Shown here: one piece after another, positions 34,879 through 44,241 of the stretch | Layout of the letters: every line of letters starts with the position of its first letter | How positions within the stretch are numbered: the first letter of the stretch is position 1 | Assembly (NCBI GenBank): GCA_009691705.1 | Contig: SIAR01000003.1 | Location: forward strand, 1 to 64,000 | Length of the DNA: 64,000 nt | From: Phycisphaerales bacterium | Lineage (GTDB): Bacteria > Planctomycetota > Phycisphaerae > Phycisphaerales > SM1A02 | Direction: 5' to 3' | Notes under the pieces: generated by a model | Database searches by the model: none | Told to the model about the DNA's origin: nothing | What the model saw: the letters and a program-made list of their open reading frames with translations, nothing else | Made by a program: the position numbers and the translations under genes

Positions 34879-36075
34879 CTATTTCAAGGGCGATTCTGGT
34901 TTCCCTGGATCGAGGTCAACGCGTGCAACGTCGAGCCGGCCGTCATGCGGGTGAACAACCAGAAGCGTTGACGTCCCGCCCCGCCAGATTGGAATCCACA
35001 GCGCATCCAAGATGGTTGACGTTCGCTTTGGCTCAGTCGCACTTCCGTCCACAGGCATTGGCTCGGCAGACAAATGCTCTGCCGATGCCGTCACCAACCG
35101 TCCGCCAGAAATCATCGCAGCCGCAGCGCTCTTTGAACTCGCCATGGCAACGCGATTGTTGACTGGATTCCAAACTGCCATCCTGCCAAAGCGCGGGTGA
35201 AAAAACCAGAGGCGTCCATCGCTAGGCAATCCGCCGGTGCGCAGTGGCACCAACATCTGGTACGCGCTACGCGCGTCGGCGCGCCACGAGAGATCGATTG
35301 CCACAGTCGGCACCGTGCTCATCGCTTGCGAAATCGGAAACGCGCAGGCCGCAAGCACTCCATCGCGAAGTCGCAGTGCATAGAGGTACTTGCCGTCGTT
35401 TGAGAAGAGTGGCGCCATCCATGAGCCATCTTCTGGTGGCGGAATCTCTTGCGTCACGCCTGCTTGCCTGATGCAAAGCCCAAACTGCGCACTCCCGCAA
35501 GCGCGCCGGCACCAAGCAATCGAATCGCCATCCCCAAGGGTGGCCAACGCATTGACATCATCACCTTCGATGAGCCAGATCGGATCTCGACCATCCCATG
35601 CAACTCTCCCGATCCATCGCGCACCATCAATGCGTGGACTCTCGACAAGAAACCCAGCGTCATCGGCACTTCGTCCGAGCAAGAGGTCTGGACCGTTGAC
35701 TGCGATTGGGGCATACGTTGATGCCAGCGCGAGCGAGACGATGGAGAGAGTCCCCGCGTTGGGCTGCCCGCCATCGAGTGCGGCAAGGAGAGTTGGCCAA
35801 TCAGCAGTGCTCGAGGCTTGGACCGCCGCCCATTGTCCGTCGGGCGAGACCAACGGAAGGGAAAAGCCGTCGTAGTCAATCGAACACAATGGCTCAAGAC
35901 GAAACCTCACATGCGCATCGGTGCCTTCAAGAGGCATCGTTGTCGTGGGAGGGGCCGGCTTGACTCCTAGCGCAACATCACCAGACCGAAGTTGCGGTGA
36001 GCAACCGGCGATTGCAGCGGCGACCCCGACAGCAAGCACCACAACTCGCAGTCGATCAAGCGGGGGGTGCCGCAT
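34879..36075 (-). CDS. Propeller-like lipoprotein at the end of the gsp operon
   Basis: 398 residues. Lipoprotein signal with AIAGC, Cys near residue 25. The body has repeated blades with SPDGQWAAVQ, FSNDGKYLYALRL and WFFHPRFGRMAVWNP, resembling TolB/WD40-type propellers. Six bases after the gspD stop on the same strand, so it is the last gene of the secretion operon. An outer-membrane lipoprotein here could play the role of a pilotin or secretin accessory, but it has no similarity to GspS that I can see. Cargo handling is an alternative. Confidence 0.75.
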   Translation of the reverse strand: MRHPPLDRLRVVVLAVGVAAAIAGCSPQLRSGDVALGVKPAPPTTTMPLEGTDAHVRFRLEPLCSIDYDGFSLPLVSPDGQWAAVQASSTADWPTLLAALDGGQPNAGTLSIVSLALASTYAPIAVNGPDLLLGRSADDAGFLVESPRIDGARWIGRVAWDGRDPIWLIEGDDVNALATLGDGDSIAWCRRACGSAQFGLCIRQAGVTQEIPPPEDGSWMAPLFSNDGKYLYALRLRDGVLAACAFPISQAMSTVPTVAIDLSWRADARSAYQMLVPLRTGGLPSDGRLWFFHPRFGRMAVWNPVNNRVAMASSKSAAAAMISGGRLVTASAEHLSAEPMPVDGSATEPKRTSTILDALWIPIWRGGTSTLLVVHPHDGRLDVARVDLDPGKPESPLK

Positions 36076-36081
36076 GACGAA

Positions 36082-39078
36082 CTACGGAGCGATCGACTGT
36101 TCGATCGGTGCGAGCGGATCGACGGGCGCACCGCCAGAAGTCTGCGGAAGATTGAGTTTGTGTTTCTCGACCATCGTCTCGCTGTTGGCGTTCAGTGGCT
36201 TCGAGAGCACATCCAATCGTTCACGATCATCGGCGTTGAAGTTCGTGTCATTATCGTCTGGGTTGTCGACCACAGAAGGCGTGATGAAAATCAGAAGTTC
36301 CTTCGTCGATGCAACATCGTTCTTGTTGCTGAAGAAGATGTCAAGGATCGGAATGTTTCCAAGAATTGGGAATCCATTCTTCTCCTTGGTTTCCGATTCA
36401 ACGCGAACTCCGCTGATCACAATCGTCTGGTTGTTCTTGACCGTGATCTGCGTATTGGTTTGTCGTCGATCGATCGTTGGATTATTGCTTCCGCCGACGT
36501 TGAGTGTTGAGGCGGTGTTGACGTTCGAAAGCAGCACCTCGATCTCCATCGCAACATTTAGCTCTTTCGTGATGCGGGGACGAACATTGAGCCCGATTCC
36601 GACCTGAATCTGGTCAAAGCTTGAGGTCGTTCCTCCGCCCGTCGAACCACCCGTCGTCTCTCCGGTCAAGAACGGAACGTCTTGGCCAGCAAAGAAGACA
36701 GCTTCTTTGTTGTCGCTCGTAAAGACTCGTGGCTGCTGAAGAATGCGCACCGATGTATCTCGCTGCAGTGCTTGCAGGATCACTGTTGCGTTGACTCCGA
36801 ATGCGAAGTTCGAGACATTTAGTGCCGACGGGAAGATCTGGTCCTTGCTACCCGTAAACTGCAGCGACTCACCCGCACCCGTGCCGCCAGCCCCAATCAC
36901 GACAGCATTGTTGGGATTGGCAGGAGAGACCTTACCCGTTGGTCCAAACTGAATTCCCATCGCGAACTGATCTCCCAACTCGACCTCAGCGAGGATCGCA
37001 GCAATCATCACCTGTCGACCTGGTTGGTCGAGTTCGGTGATGAGTGCGATCACCGCCGCCTGGATCTCTGGAGTCGCCAACACAAGCAGCGAATTCTGCC
37101 CCGCGTTTGGAACGACACGACTCTTTCCGATGATCGCACTCACTTCGGTTGACTGGCTGCCATCGGCACCGCCACGCGCGTTCTGCCAAGGAAACTCGAT
37201 TGTCGCCGATGTGCTACCGCCACCTGTCGAAGTGCTCGTCGCGCCAGTATCGCCAGAAGTCGATGATCCGCCGCCTGCACCGAAGTCGATGCCACCCAAC
37301 CCTACGTCAGGAGCCTCGATGCCGCTGCCCGAACCGCTCTCGGCGAGCAGGGCGTTCACGATTTCGGCAATGTCGACTGCGCTCGCGAACTTCAACTGCA
37401 CGTTTGTTGGCATTCCAACCGTGAGTGGCGTGTCAATCTTTGCGAGCAATTCATCGAGCCAGGTGAAGTTGTCTGGAGTCTTTGTCACGATAATGAGGCG
37501 ATTCGAATCGGGATACGCCTCGATGCGAAAGATGTTTGCTACTGCGACATCGGCACCAGAATCTCCGCCGCCTCCACCCGCACCTCCGCCGCCCGCTAGG
37601 CGCGTCGAGTTTCCCCCCCGTCCGCCACTCGAGCGACTCGCCGCGCCCGATTCGAGAAGCGATTGCAGTAAATCTTTGACCTTTAGTGGATCGGTGTACT
37701 TGAGGTCGTATGACTTGAAAATCGCGCCATTCTTGGTTGGAGGAATATCCCACGAAGTCGTGATGAGGTCTCCGATTCGTGAGAGCGTGTCGGTATCGGA
37801 TCGCACCGTGATCGAATTAGTTGCGGCGAGCACAGTGACAATGAGTGTCGGTCCATCGCTGACATCCGTAGCAGCGGCCGGTGCATTTGGATTCTGGCCC
37901 GCGCGGGCGCTCTGTCGATTCTGCGGGCGCGCGGCACTCGCGCCACCAGACGATCCAGAAAAAATCGTGGTGATTGAATCAGCGATCACCGTTGCGTCAG
38001 CGTTTCGCAGGCGAAACGTCTCAGTGCGCGTGGCAGCGAATGGGGCGACATCGAGCACATTGATGAGTTCCTGGCAGCTCTTGGCGGTCCCGACGTCACT
38101 TTCCAAGATGATCTGGTTTGAGTTGGGGTCGCAGTCCATCTTTGCCCACTCAGGCATCGATTTGCCGAGTCGAGCAAACAGGTCCGCCGCGCGCGTATGG
38201 GTGATGCCGAAAACCTTGATCACGACCTGTCCGTTTTCTTCTAAGCGAAGCACATCCACCGTTGGACCTAGCACCATTGCAGGTTGCAATTTTCCGACGC
38301 TGTCCCACGGCGCGACCATGATCAGTTCATCGGTCTCAACAACTCCGATGTCGTTCAGACGAAATGCTTGAAAAATGAGTTCGAGCGCTTTGAGGCGGGT
38401 CACGGGTTTGTCGCTGATCACGCTAATTGTCAGGGCGCGCAACTGAGAGAGTCGAGGCAAGACAGCTTTTCCGGTGCACTCAACGATGAACGGAAAGAGA
38501 TCTTCAACTTTGATCTCTTTGAAATTCACTAACACCAATTCAGTCATGTCGATCGGTCGACGATCAGCGCGAAACTGGCGAATTGGCGGTGTAAACGTAT
38601 TGCGAACGACCGCCGGACCAGCGGGAGGTTGCGCGTTGTTTACCGCGTCGGTCTCTAGCGCAGTTGGAGTAGTCGCTTGGGCCTCGGGCGCTGCAACTGG
38701 CTCTTCGGCAGGCGCGACCGGCTCGGGCGCGGGTTCGCTCTGCGGTTCAGGCGCAACCTCTGGTTCAGCATTGGGCTCGGGGGTTGGCTCAACCGCAGGC
38801 ACTGGCTCTGGAATCGGCTCTGGAATCGGCTCTGGAATCGGCTCTGGAATCGGCTCTGGAATCGGCTCTGGAATCGGCTCTGGAATCGGCTCTGGAATCG
38901 GCTCTGGAATCGGTTGACGTGGGGCGGTCGGTTGCGAACTAGGTTGGATTCCGCGACTCGCAGGCGACTGCACCGCTGGTGTTGCAAAGCAGGGCGGCGT
39001 TGCCGTGAGTGCCCACTCGATTGCGATGATCGCAGCGATGCAAAGAGTGGAGTTCTTTCGAAGTTGCAAATTGCTCAA
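36082..39078 (-). CDS. gspD: Type II secretion secretin GspD with PEPI-repeat linker
   Basis: 998 residues from TTG 39078, chosen because GGAG lies 8 bases upstream and it begins right before a signal peptide ([21 protein letters not shown]); earlier in-frame starts run into the previous gene. Residues about 55-91 are PEPI repeats, then a Pro/Glu/Ala-rich region, then N0 ([20 protein letters not shown]), N1-N3 ring domains with Gly-rich inserts, and the secretin barrel ([43 protein letters not shown]). Forms the outer-membrane channel. A shorter linker is usual; this one would span extra distance. Confidence 0.93.
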   Translation of the reverse strand: MSNLQLRKNSTLCIAAIIAIEWALTATPPCFATPAVQSPASRGIQPSSQPTAPRQPIPEPIPEPIPEPIPEPIPEPIPEPIPEPIPEPIPEPVPAVEPTPEPNAEPEVAPEPQSEPAPEPVAPAEEPVAAPEAQATTPTALETDAVNNAQPPAGPAVVRNTFTPPIRQFRADRRPIDMTELVLVNFKEIKVEDLFPFIVECTGKAVLPRLSQLRALTISVISDKPVTRLKALELIFQAFRLNDIGVVETDELIMVAPWDSVGKLQPAMVLGPTVDVLRLEENGQVVIKVFGITHTRAADLFARLGKSMPEWAKMDCDPNSNQIILESDVGTAKSCQELINVLDVAPFAATRTETFRLRNADATVIADSITTIFSGSSGGASAARPQNRQSARAGQNPNAPAAATDVSDGPTLIVTVLAATNSITVRSDTDTLSRIGDLITTSWDIPPTKNGAIFKSYDLKYTDPLKVKDLLQSLLESGAASRSSGGRGGNSTRLAGGGGAGGGGGDSGADVAVANIFRIEAYPDSNRLIIVTKTPDNFTWLDELLAKIDTPLTVGMPTNVQLKFASAVDIAEIVNALLAESGSGSGIEAPDVGLGGIDFGAGGGSSTSGDTGATSTSTGGGSTSATIEFPWQNARGGADGSQSTEVSAIIGKSRVVPNAGQNSLLVLATPEIQAAVIALITELDQPGRQVMIAAILAEVELGDQFAMGIQFGPTGKVSPANPNNAVVIGAGGTGAGESLQFTGSKDQIFPSALNVSNFAFGVNATVILQALQRDTSVRILQQPRVFTSDNKEAVFFAGQDVPFLTGETTGGSTGGGTTSSFDQIQVGIGLNVRPRITKELNVAMEIEVLLSNVNTASTLNVGGSNNPTIDRRQTNTQITVKNNQTIVISGVRVESETKEKNGFPILGNIPILDIFFSNKNDVASTKELLIFITPSVVDNPDDNDTNFNADDRERLDVLSKPLNANSETMVEKHKLNLPQTSGGAPVDPLAPIEQSIAP
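38807..38914 (-). repeat. Nine tandem 12-bp units encoding PEPI in gspD
   Basis: On the plus strand tctggaatcggc repeats nine times with near-perfect identity, the ninth ending in T. The period keeps the gspD frame. Very low divergence suggests recent expansion or homogenisation. Confidence 0.95.
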
Positions 39079-39145
39079 AGAGGGTGCTCCAAAAAGAGAT
39101 CTAGACCGACACGGAACGGCGTTCGCGCATGTGGATTGCCTGAAA

Positions 39146-40213
39146 TCACTGGCCGCCCCCTGCGACTCGTACGCGCAAGCGAGCGGCATCGTCGCGCAAT
39201 CGATGCTGAGTTGCCTGGGTGAGACCAACCGATTGGCGCGCTCGACTCACGCGCGCTAGGGCAACTTGAGCCTCGGCAGGAGTGAGCGCATCGATCTGTG
39301 CTTGATTGAGCGATTCTGGAATCGTAGTGGGAGGGTTGATCGTTGGCGAATTACCCAGCGCAACTAGTTGCGCCGACGCCGGTAGCAGCGGCGCAGTCGG
39401 GCGTTCATTCGCGCGCTCTGCCGTGGGCGCGTCAGGATCGGGTGTGTCTGACTCATCGGCCACCGGTTCGATCGGCGCTGGCGTAACAACTGTCGCCACA
39501 TCACTTGGGCGGCTCGGCTCGCTGCTCTCAATCACGGGGACCGCGGGCGGCGGCGGGGCAATCTCGGTAGCGCCTTGCGTAACTGGATTCTGCACGACAT
39601 CGTTGGCAACGTCAGTGTTGATCGTGGGAGATGCGACCGGCTGAATCACGGAGTGACTCGTTCGCTCTGCCGCCTCTGAAGAAAATTTTGACCAATCAAC
39701 AGGCGTCCAAATCGGCACGGAGTACGACCCACGGGCATGTTCGATCAAGACGTTGGATGGCGCCGTGACACCAATGATCTTGATGCCGTTCTTCTCTTCA
39801 CCGACGCGGATCGAAAGAGTCTCGCCGAAGTACACCAAGTCGCCGAGCATTCCCGTCGGCTTTGCTCCTGCGTACTCAGCAGGCGCGGCTGGCGGCATCG
39901 TTATAAGTGGTGGCGGTGGCGGCGGTGGCGGCGGTGGCGGTGGCACGGGGCGCACCGGTGGTGCGGGCATCGTGAACAAGCTTCGTCCCGAGAATCGATC
40001 GTTCGAAGTCTTGACGAGTTCTCCATGTCGCTCACTCGCTCGCGCCATTGACGTGCTCTCCTCGCCTTCGGGGGCGTGCACGAGGAGTGTGGCGACTGCG
40101 GGGATCAATTCGTCCAAGACGATGAATGCACAGAGCAGGAGCGCTGCCGCACTCACCATCAGCGGCGCCGACCATTTCTGGGCGATTCCTGTCGGCACAC
40201 TAAGCCGGTTCAT
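39146..40213 (-). CDS. GspC/PilP-like inner-membrane protein with poly-Pro spacer
   Basis: 355 residues. One membrane segment at about 16-45 ([20 protein letters not shown]). A run of 12 prolines follows at 91-102, then a small domain ([32 protein letters not shown]) placed where GspC has its homology region that contacts GspD. Next come a long Pro/Ala/Glu-rich region and a C-terminal motif shared with the GspL-like protein. The order between the M-like gene and gspD supports a GspC role; sequence support alone is moderate. Overlaps the GspM-like gene by 4 bases. A 67-base gap to gspD holds only its ribosome site. Confidence 0.7.
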   Translation of the reverse strand: MNRLSVPTGIAQKWSAPLMVSAAALLLCAFIVLDELIPAVATLLVHAPEGEESTSMARASERHGELVKTSNDRFSGRSLFTMPAPPVRPVPPPPPPPPPPPPLITMPPAAPAEYAGAKPTGMLGDLVYFGETLSIRVGEEKNGIKIIGVTAPSNVLIEHARGSYSVPIWTPVDWSKFSSEAAERTSHSVIQPVASPTINTDVANDVVQNPVTQGATEIAPPPPAVPVIESSEPSRPSDVATVVTPAPIEPVADESDTPDPDAPTAERANERPTAPLLPASAQLVALGNSPTINPPTTIPESLNQAQIDALTPAEAQVALARVSRARQSVGLTQATQHRLRDDAARLRVRVAGGGQ

Positions 40214-40821
40214 GATCCGCCTCGACTTCGGTTGTCACGCGGTGCGATCGCCCACGCTTCTGCAGAGAGCCGAAAATCGACCTTCTTCTGATCGTCACGC
40301 CATCGCAGCGTTACCGAATTGATTGCATCAATGGATGGATTCGCTTCGAAGTCAGCCAGGACTTGGGCAACTTTATCTGCCGAAGTGCTGAATCCAACAT
40401 CGCCTCGCAATCGTTCAATTCGTCGCCCCGTTCCAGCGATCGAACTCATCGCGTTACTCGGAAATTTTCCACCGCCGAGCGCTTCGTAACCAAAGCTTGT
40501 GATGTGATGCTTCTTCATCGTTTCATTCACCGCGAGGGCGAGCGATTCAGATGTTCGGGCCTCATCATCGGGAATCTCTGCATTTCCAAACGCGATCGCC
40601 GCACGTTCGACATCATTCGCAAGTGGAACGCGCCTCGCCTCGCCGCGCTCAAGCAATCGTTGCAATCGTGATGCTTCTTGCGACCACTCGCGGGCGTAAC
40701 TCCAGCAATAATCATCGAGAAGCAGGTACACACAGCAGACTCCCATACCGGCGATTGCGAAACGCCAAGCAGGGGGAAGTTGCAAGAATCGTGCCGCAAG
40801 AGTTGTCCTTGTCGCCATCAC
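40210..40821 (-). CDS. GspM/PilO-like inner-membrane protein
   Basis: 203 residues. A single membrane helix near residues 18-38 (AWRFAIAGMGVCCVYLLLDD), a coiled-coil-like stretch (WSQEASRLQRLLERGEARR), then a ferredoxin-like periplasmic domain (GDVGFSTSADKVAQVLADFE). Topology, size and place between the L-like and C-like genes fit GspM or PilO, which brace the assembly platform. Overlaps at both ends by 4 bases (ATGA type), so translation is tightly coupled. Sequence alone would not identify it. Confidence 0.68.
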   Translation of the reverse strand: MMATRTTLAARFLQLPPAWRFAIAGMGVCCVYLLLDDYCWSYAREWSQEASRLQRLLERGEARRVPLANDVERAAIAFGNAEIPDDEARTSESLALAVNETMKKHHITSFGYEALGGGKFPSNAMSSIAGTGRRIERLRGDVGFSTSADKVAQVLADFEANPSIDAINSVTLRWRDDQKKVDFRLSAEAWAIAPRDNRSRGGS

Positions 40822-42791
40822 TTCGACCTCGCTTGGTTGAGAAATTTGATCAACTTGTCGAACTCCACTTTCAGACGCGCGGCATCGGCGTCGCTGTTAC
40901 CCATCACGCGCGCCCGAGAGACCTTGCCGAGCGCCTCGCGCGCTTCCGTCGGAGTCATCGCCGCGATCTGTTGGTCGGTAAGCGGATCGGGAATCGAGAC
41001 CACTGTGCTATCTGGCGAACCATCTCCTCGGCGCGCTGCCCCTGGCGCCGCTGATCCTCCAGCTGCTCCGCGACGTTTAGGTGTGCGTGGATCTTCGCCA
41101 TTCGCCTGAGCAGATTCGATTGCCTTTGCTGCGCCTTCGCTCATCCCCTGGGGCATCGTGGTCGTCGGGGCGGACGGAACTGTCGCGGTCGTGACTGTGG
41201 ATTCTAAATCTCCATTATCGCTCATCGAAGGTGGTGAACTATCGCTCGCTGTTCGTGCCGAAGATGCAGGTGTCTCTACGACGCCATAGCGCCGGTCGCG
41301 AAGTGTCCGCCGCGCGAAATCCTGCGTCTCGGGGTAATTGGGAACAAGCGTTGGATTTGCAACTGCCGCACTCATGCTGAACTTGATCACCCCGTTGGCG
41401 TTGGGGGGGTCCCAATTCTTTTCGATGCGATCAAAAACACGCGATTCGCGCATTTGTCTTTCCATCAGCAAGATCGCTTCTGCGGCTCCATTGCCTCCTT
41501 GAGGCTTCGCGCTGCCTTCGAGTTTGACAGGAGATCCGTGGGCGATTGCGACCGATTCAATCTCGATTCCTTCGGGAGTGGTTGATGCGATGTCGCCGAG
41601 CAACTTGCTCATTGGCCACGCATACTTCTCATACTCGCGAAACATCGCCGCTTGCTGGTCTGAGCGCTGAAGTGTTCGCTCAAACGCCTCTGAATCTGGC
41701 AACTTCGCCTGCAGCAAGGCAAGCCTTCCACCCGAAATCGCCGGCGGAACCACTGCCGCGACAAGCACAGCAGCGACAACGAATCGTATTGCATTTCTTG
41801 GTCTGCTCGCAATGTTCACAAAGCGTGCAATGACGCCAACATCGGCCTCGCGCGCGTGCGATTGCAACGAACATATTCCGCTCAGTGGTCCAGCGAGTGC
41901 GATGGCAGTTCCTAAAAGAATGCCGTTGCGCTGCCACCACGACTCGTCGGTCGGGCTCGCCTTCGCGAGCGTCCGAAATGGCGCGAGCTCTCTGCGCAGA
42001 GGCGCAATGAGCCCATCGGATTTACTTTCGAGTGCCACGCGAAGTTCACTCAGCAGCGACTCGATCGTTGCATCAGGAATATCGGCGAGCAATAGGGTCT
42101 CGCCCGCGCTTCGAACGATTGACGAACTCCATTCGGTTTGATCGCTTCCGTCTTCGCGCAGCGTTCGAAAGGCACTGTGGATGCCATCGGAGTATGCGAT
42201 CGAAATCGATCCAGTTGCGCGTTCTAGATAGAGCGTGAACGCCTCGTGGGCACCCGTCTTGAGCGCCCCCCCGACGAGCGCAGCGAGTGCCGCGATCGGT
42301 GGAGCGAAGGTCGGGCTGAGTGCCGCGGTGAAAGCAGGTGTAATGACAGGGCCAGAACTTGAAACGGGCCATTCGACCAGCAGCGCAGATCGCACGCGGT
42401 CTGGATCGCTCGTTGGAACCAGTGATGCGTTTGTGCGCCACCGCGCAGCGCCTCCAAGCAGCAAGTTTTCGACTTGCAGGCGCACAGCCATCTCGAGTTG
42501 ATCCGTTGTAGCGGATGGCATCGTGACCGTCCGACAGATCACATCACACCCGGCGAGCATGATGATCGTTCGCGCCGCGAGGTTTCGTTCAATCCACGAG
42601 CGGGCATCTTCGAGAGTCGTGGCGCCTGTGAACGATTCAGCATCGATCACCTCGGGTCGTTCATCATTTGTCGAGACGCAGAGCGCCTGGCAGCCCGTCA
42701 CAGCATCGCCTGAGCTCTCGATCGAGAGCACTACTGCCCGATTCGGATCAGCGGCTGCCTTCGTCTGTCGACTCTTCTTGGATAGTTTCAT
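40818..42791 (-). CDS. GspL-like protein (PilM-type actin fold fused to PilN-type membrane part)
   Basis: 657 residues. The cytoplasmic half looks like an actin-fold PilM/GspL domain (VVLSIESSGDAVTGCQALCV, then IIMLAGCDVICRTVTMP). Around residues 325-350 a membrane helix (IRFVVAAVLVAAVVPPAISGG) is followed by a PilN-like periplasmic domain (MSKLLGDIASTTPEGIEIESVAI). The last 150 residues are linker-like, then the QIAAMTPTEA and VSRAR motif also present in the GspC-like protein, then LIKFLNQARSK. In type II systems GspL couples the GspE ATPase to the inner-membrane platform. Longer than E. coli GspL (about 400). Confidence 0.75.
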   Translation of the reverse strand: MKLSKKSRQTKAAADPNRAVVLSIESSGDAVTGCQALCVSTNDERPEVIDAESFTGATTLEDARSWIERNLAARTIIMLAGCDVICRTVTMPSATTDQLEMAVRLQVENLLLGGAARWRTNASLVPTSDPDRVRSALLVEWPVSSSGPVITPAFTAALSPTFAPPIAALAALVGGALKTGAHEAFTLYLERATGSISIAYSDGIHSAFRTLREDGSDQTEWSSSIVRSAGETLLLADIPDATIESLLSELRVALESKSDGLIAPLRRELAPFRTLAKASPTDESWWQRNGILLGTAIALAGPLSGICSLQSHAREADVGVIARFVNIASRPRNAIRFVVAAVLVAAVVPPAISGGRLALLQAKLPDSEAFERTLQRSDQQAAMFREYEKYAWPMSKLLGDIASTTPEGIEIESVAIAHGSPVKLEGSAKPQGGNGAAEAILLMERQMRESRVFDRIEKNWDPPNANGVIKFSMSAAVANPTLVPNYPETQDFARRTLRDRRYGVVETPASSARTASDSSPPSMSDNGDLESTVTTATVPSAPTTTMPQGMSEGAAKAIESAQANGEDPRTPKRRGAAGGSAAPGAARRGDGSPDSTVVSIPDPLTDQQIAAMTPTEAREALGKVSRARVMGNSDADAARLKVEFDKLIKFLNQARSK

Positions 42792-44239
42792 GGTTCGCGG
42801 TACATCAGAATCTGAGCGGGCAGCGTCGAACGATCAACAGTCACGACAATTTCCGAATTCCCTCCGACCGTCTTCGACCGACCGCGGCTCGAGATCGTGA
42901 AAACAAAACTCTGCACGTCGAGCTGCTTCGCAAGAGGCGAGAGAATCTGTGGAGTGAAGCCAGGAATGTCCAACACTGCTGAAAGCGAAGTGAGTCCCGA
43001 GGGCTTCGCATCGCGTCGGGAGAGGAGGCTATCGACAAGTTTCGGATTGAGGTCGAAGACCTCCCTAAGCACTTCACCCGAGACAGTATTGACGTTGATC
43101 TTTCCAGGGCCGGGGCGCTTGAACTCAGTGGTTGTGCACTCATTCAAGACCCGTCCCTTTGCGGCACTATCGAGGTCGCCCGGTCCAGCTTGCGTGGCTC
43201 CTCCAGTCGCTCCACTGCGACTGCCGCTTGAACGTCCAGTGGAGCCGCCCGTCGATCCACCGCTGCCCGATCCTGAATTGCTTCCGTTCATCTGCCTTGC
43301 TGCCCCCGCCGCCCCAGCGCCTCCCGATCCCGAGCTGCCGGTTCCCCCTGAACTCAACGTCGAAAGAGGCACCATGAGCAGTTGTTCGAGCTTTGCATTT
43401 GGCAGCTTGGCATACGCAAGCAGCGCGCTCGCTTGCGGAGCCGTAACTCCAGTGCGTTCGATGACCTCTTCTGGAGTCGCAATCGCAAGGTTCAAGCGCG
43501 GCAATCCACTCGGTGCGCGTGATGATGAACGCGAGAGCGCAGTGAGGATGCCAGACCATCCAAGGTCGAGGATGCCGTCAGACTTATCGTCGGGCCAAGT
43601 CTGGTCGCCATCGTCTTCATTTGAATCGATGCGCCCATCGAGATTCCAGTCTTCGCCGCGTGTGTATTCGGGCCAGACACCAGCAACAAGTTCAAGTTCT
43701 GCGAAACTTCGAAAATCTGCATTACGTGGTTCGTACGACTTTCCACGGTTTTGATAGTGCGACTTTTCTGCGCCGAGCATGCCAGCATCTTCATTGCTGT
43801 CACGCCAATCTGTGATCGCCCCCACAACGTCTGGTGTCATGTCGCGAATGTTCATCAACTCACCCGAGAGCAGATTGATGTTCGCTTTGCTGTGCTCATC
43901 GAGCGGTCCAGCCAGTTCTCTGCCATCGAAGAAGTGGCGGATGTCATACGTGCCGGTCTCGAGTTCGCCGTACGAGTTGTCTTCGAGGTCGTGAATCATC
44001 GCGAGCGCATCTTCGGGATCAGGATTGTCTGTGTGATATTCCATGATCGCGATCATGGTTTCGACACCAGCGCGTGCCGCCCAGCGCGCTTGCACGCGCG
44101 CGATCGCATCACTCCCCAACATCGCCTGTCGAAAGGACGAAATCTGAATTCCGGCCACAATCGCGGCGCCGATTGAGACGGCCCAGATCACAATGACGAG
44201 CACCGAGCCGCGCCGAGCGTGTCGTGAAGAGAGCGTCAC
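42788..44239 (-). CDS. gspK: Minor pseudopilin GspK with EF-hand loop and Gly/Ser-rich insert
   Basis: 483 residues. N-terminal pilin-like segment RRGSVLVIVIWAVSIGAAIVAGI, lacking the usual Glu5 as GspK does. The region ANINLLSGELMNIRDMTPDVVGAITDWRDSNED and INVNTVSGEVLREVF are GspK hallmarks. At 197-208 DWNLDGRIDSNE is a perfect 12-residue EF-hand calcium loop (D1, N3, D5, G6, I8, D9, E12). A roughly 60-residue Gly/Ser-rich stretch (about 305-360) interrupts the fold. GspK caps the pseudopilus tip with GspI and GspJ, encoded next door. Confidence 0.9.
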   Translation of the reverse strand: MTLSSRHARRGSVLVIVIWAVSIGAAIVAGIQISSFRQAMLGSDAIARVQARWAARAGVETMIAIMEYHTDNPDPEDALAMIHDLEDNSYGELETGTYDIRHFFDGRELAGPLDEHSKANINLLSGELMNIRDMTPDVVGAITDWRDSNEDAGMLGAEKSHYQNRGKSYEPRNADFRSFAELELVAGVWPEYTRGEDWNLDGRIDSNEDDGDQTWPDDKSDGILDLGWSGILTALSRSSSRAPSGLPRLNLAIATPEEVIERTGVTAPQASALLAYAKLPNAKLEQLLMVPLSTLSSGGTGSSGSGGAGAAGAARQMNGSNSGSGSGGSTGGSTGRSSGSRSGATGGATQAGPGDLDSAAKGRVLNECTTTEFKRPGPGKINVNTVSGEVLREVFDLNPKLVDSLLSRRDAKPSGLTSLSAVLDIPGFTPQILSPLAKQLDVQSFVFTISSRGRSKTVGGNSEIVVTVDRSTLPAQILMYREP

Positions 44240-44241
44240 TG

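Noticed and set aside
37037..38371. Long plus-strand open frame of 444 codons opposite gspD
   Set aside because: It is the antisense shadow of gspD; low-complexity, no family motifs, no ribosome site, while gspD has full secretin motifs.
38807..38914. CRISPR-like short repeats
   Set aside because: Units are 12 bp, contiguous, without spacers, and encode PEPI in frame.
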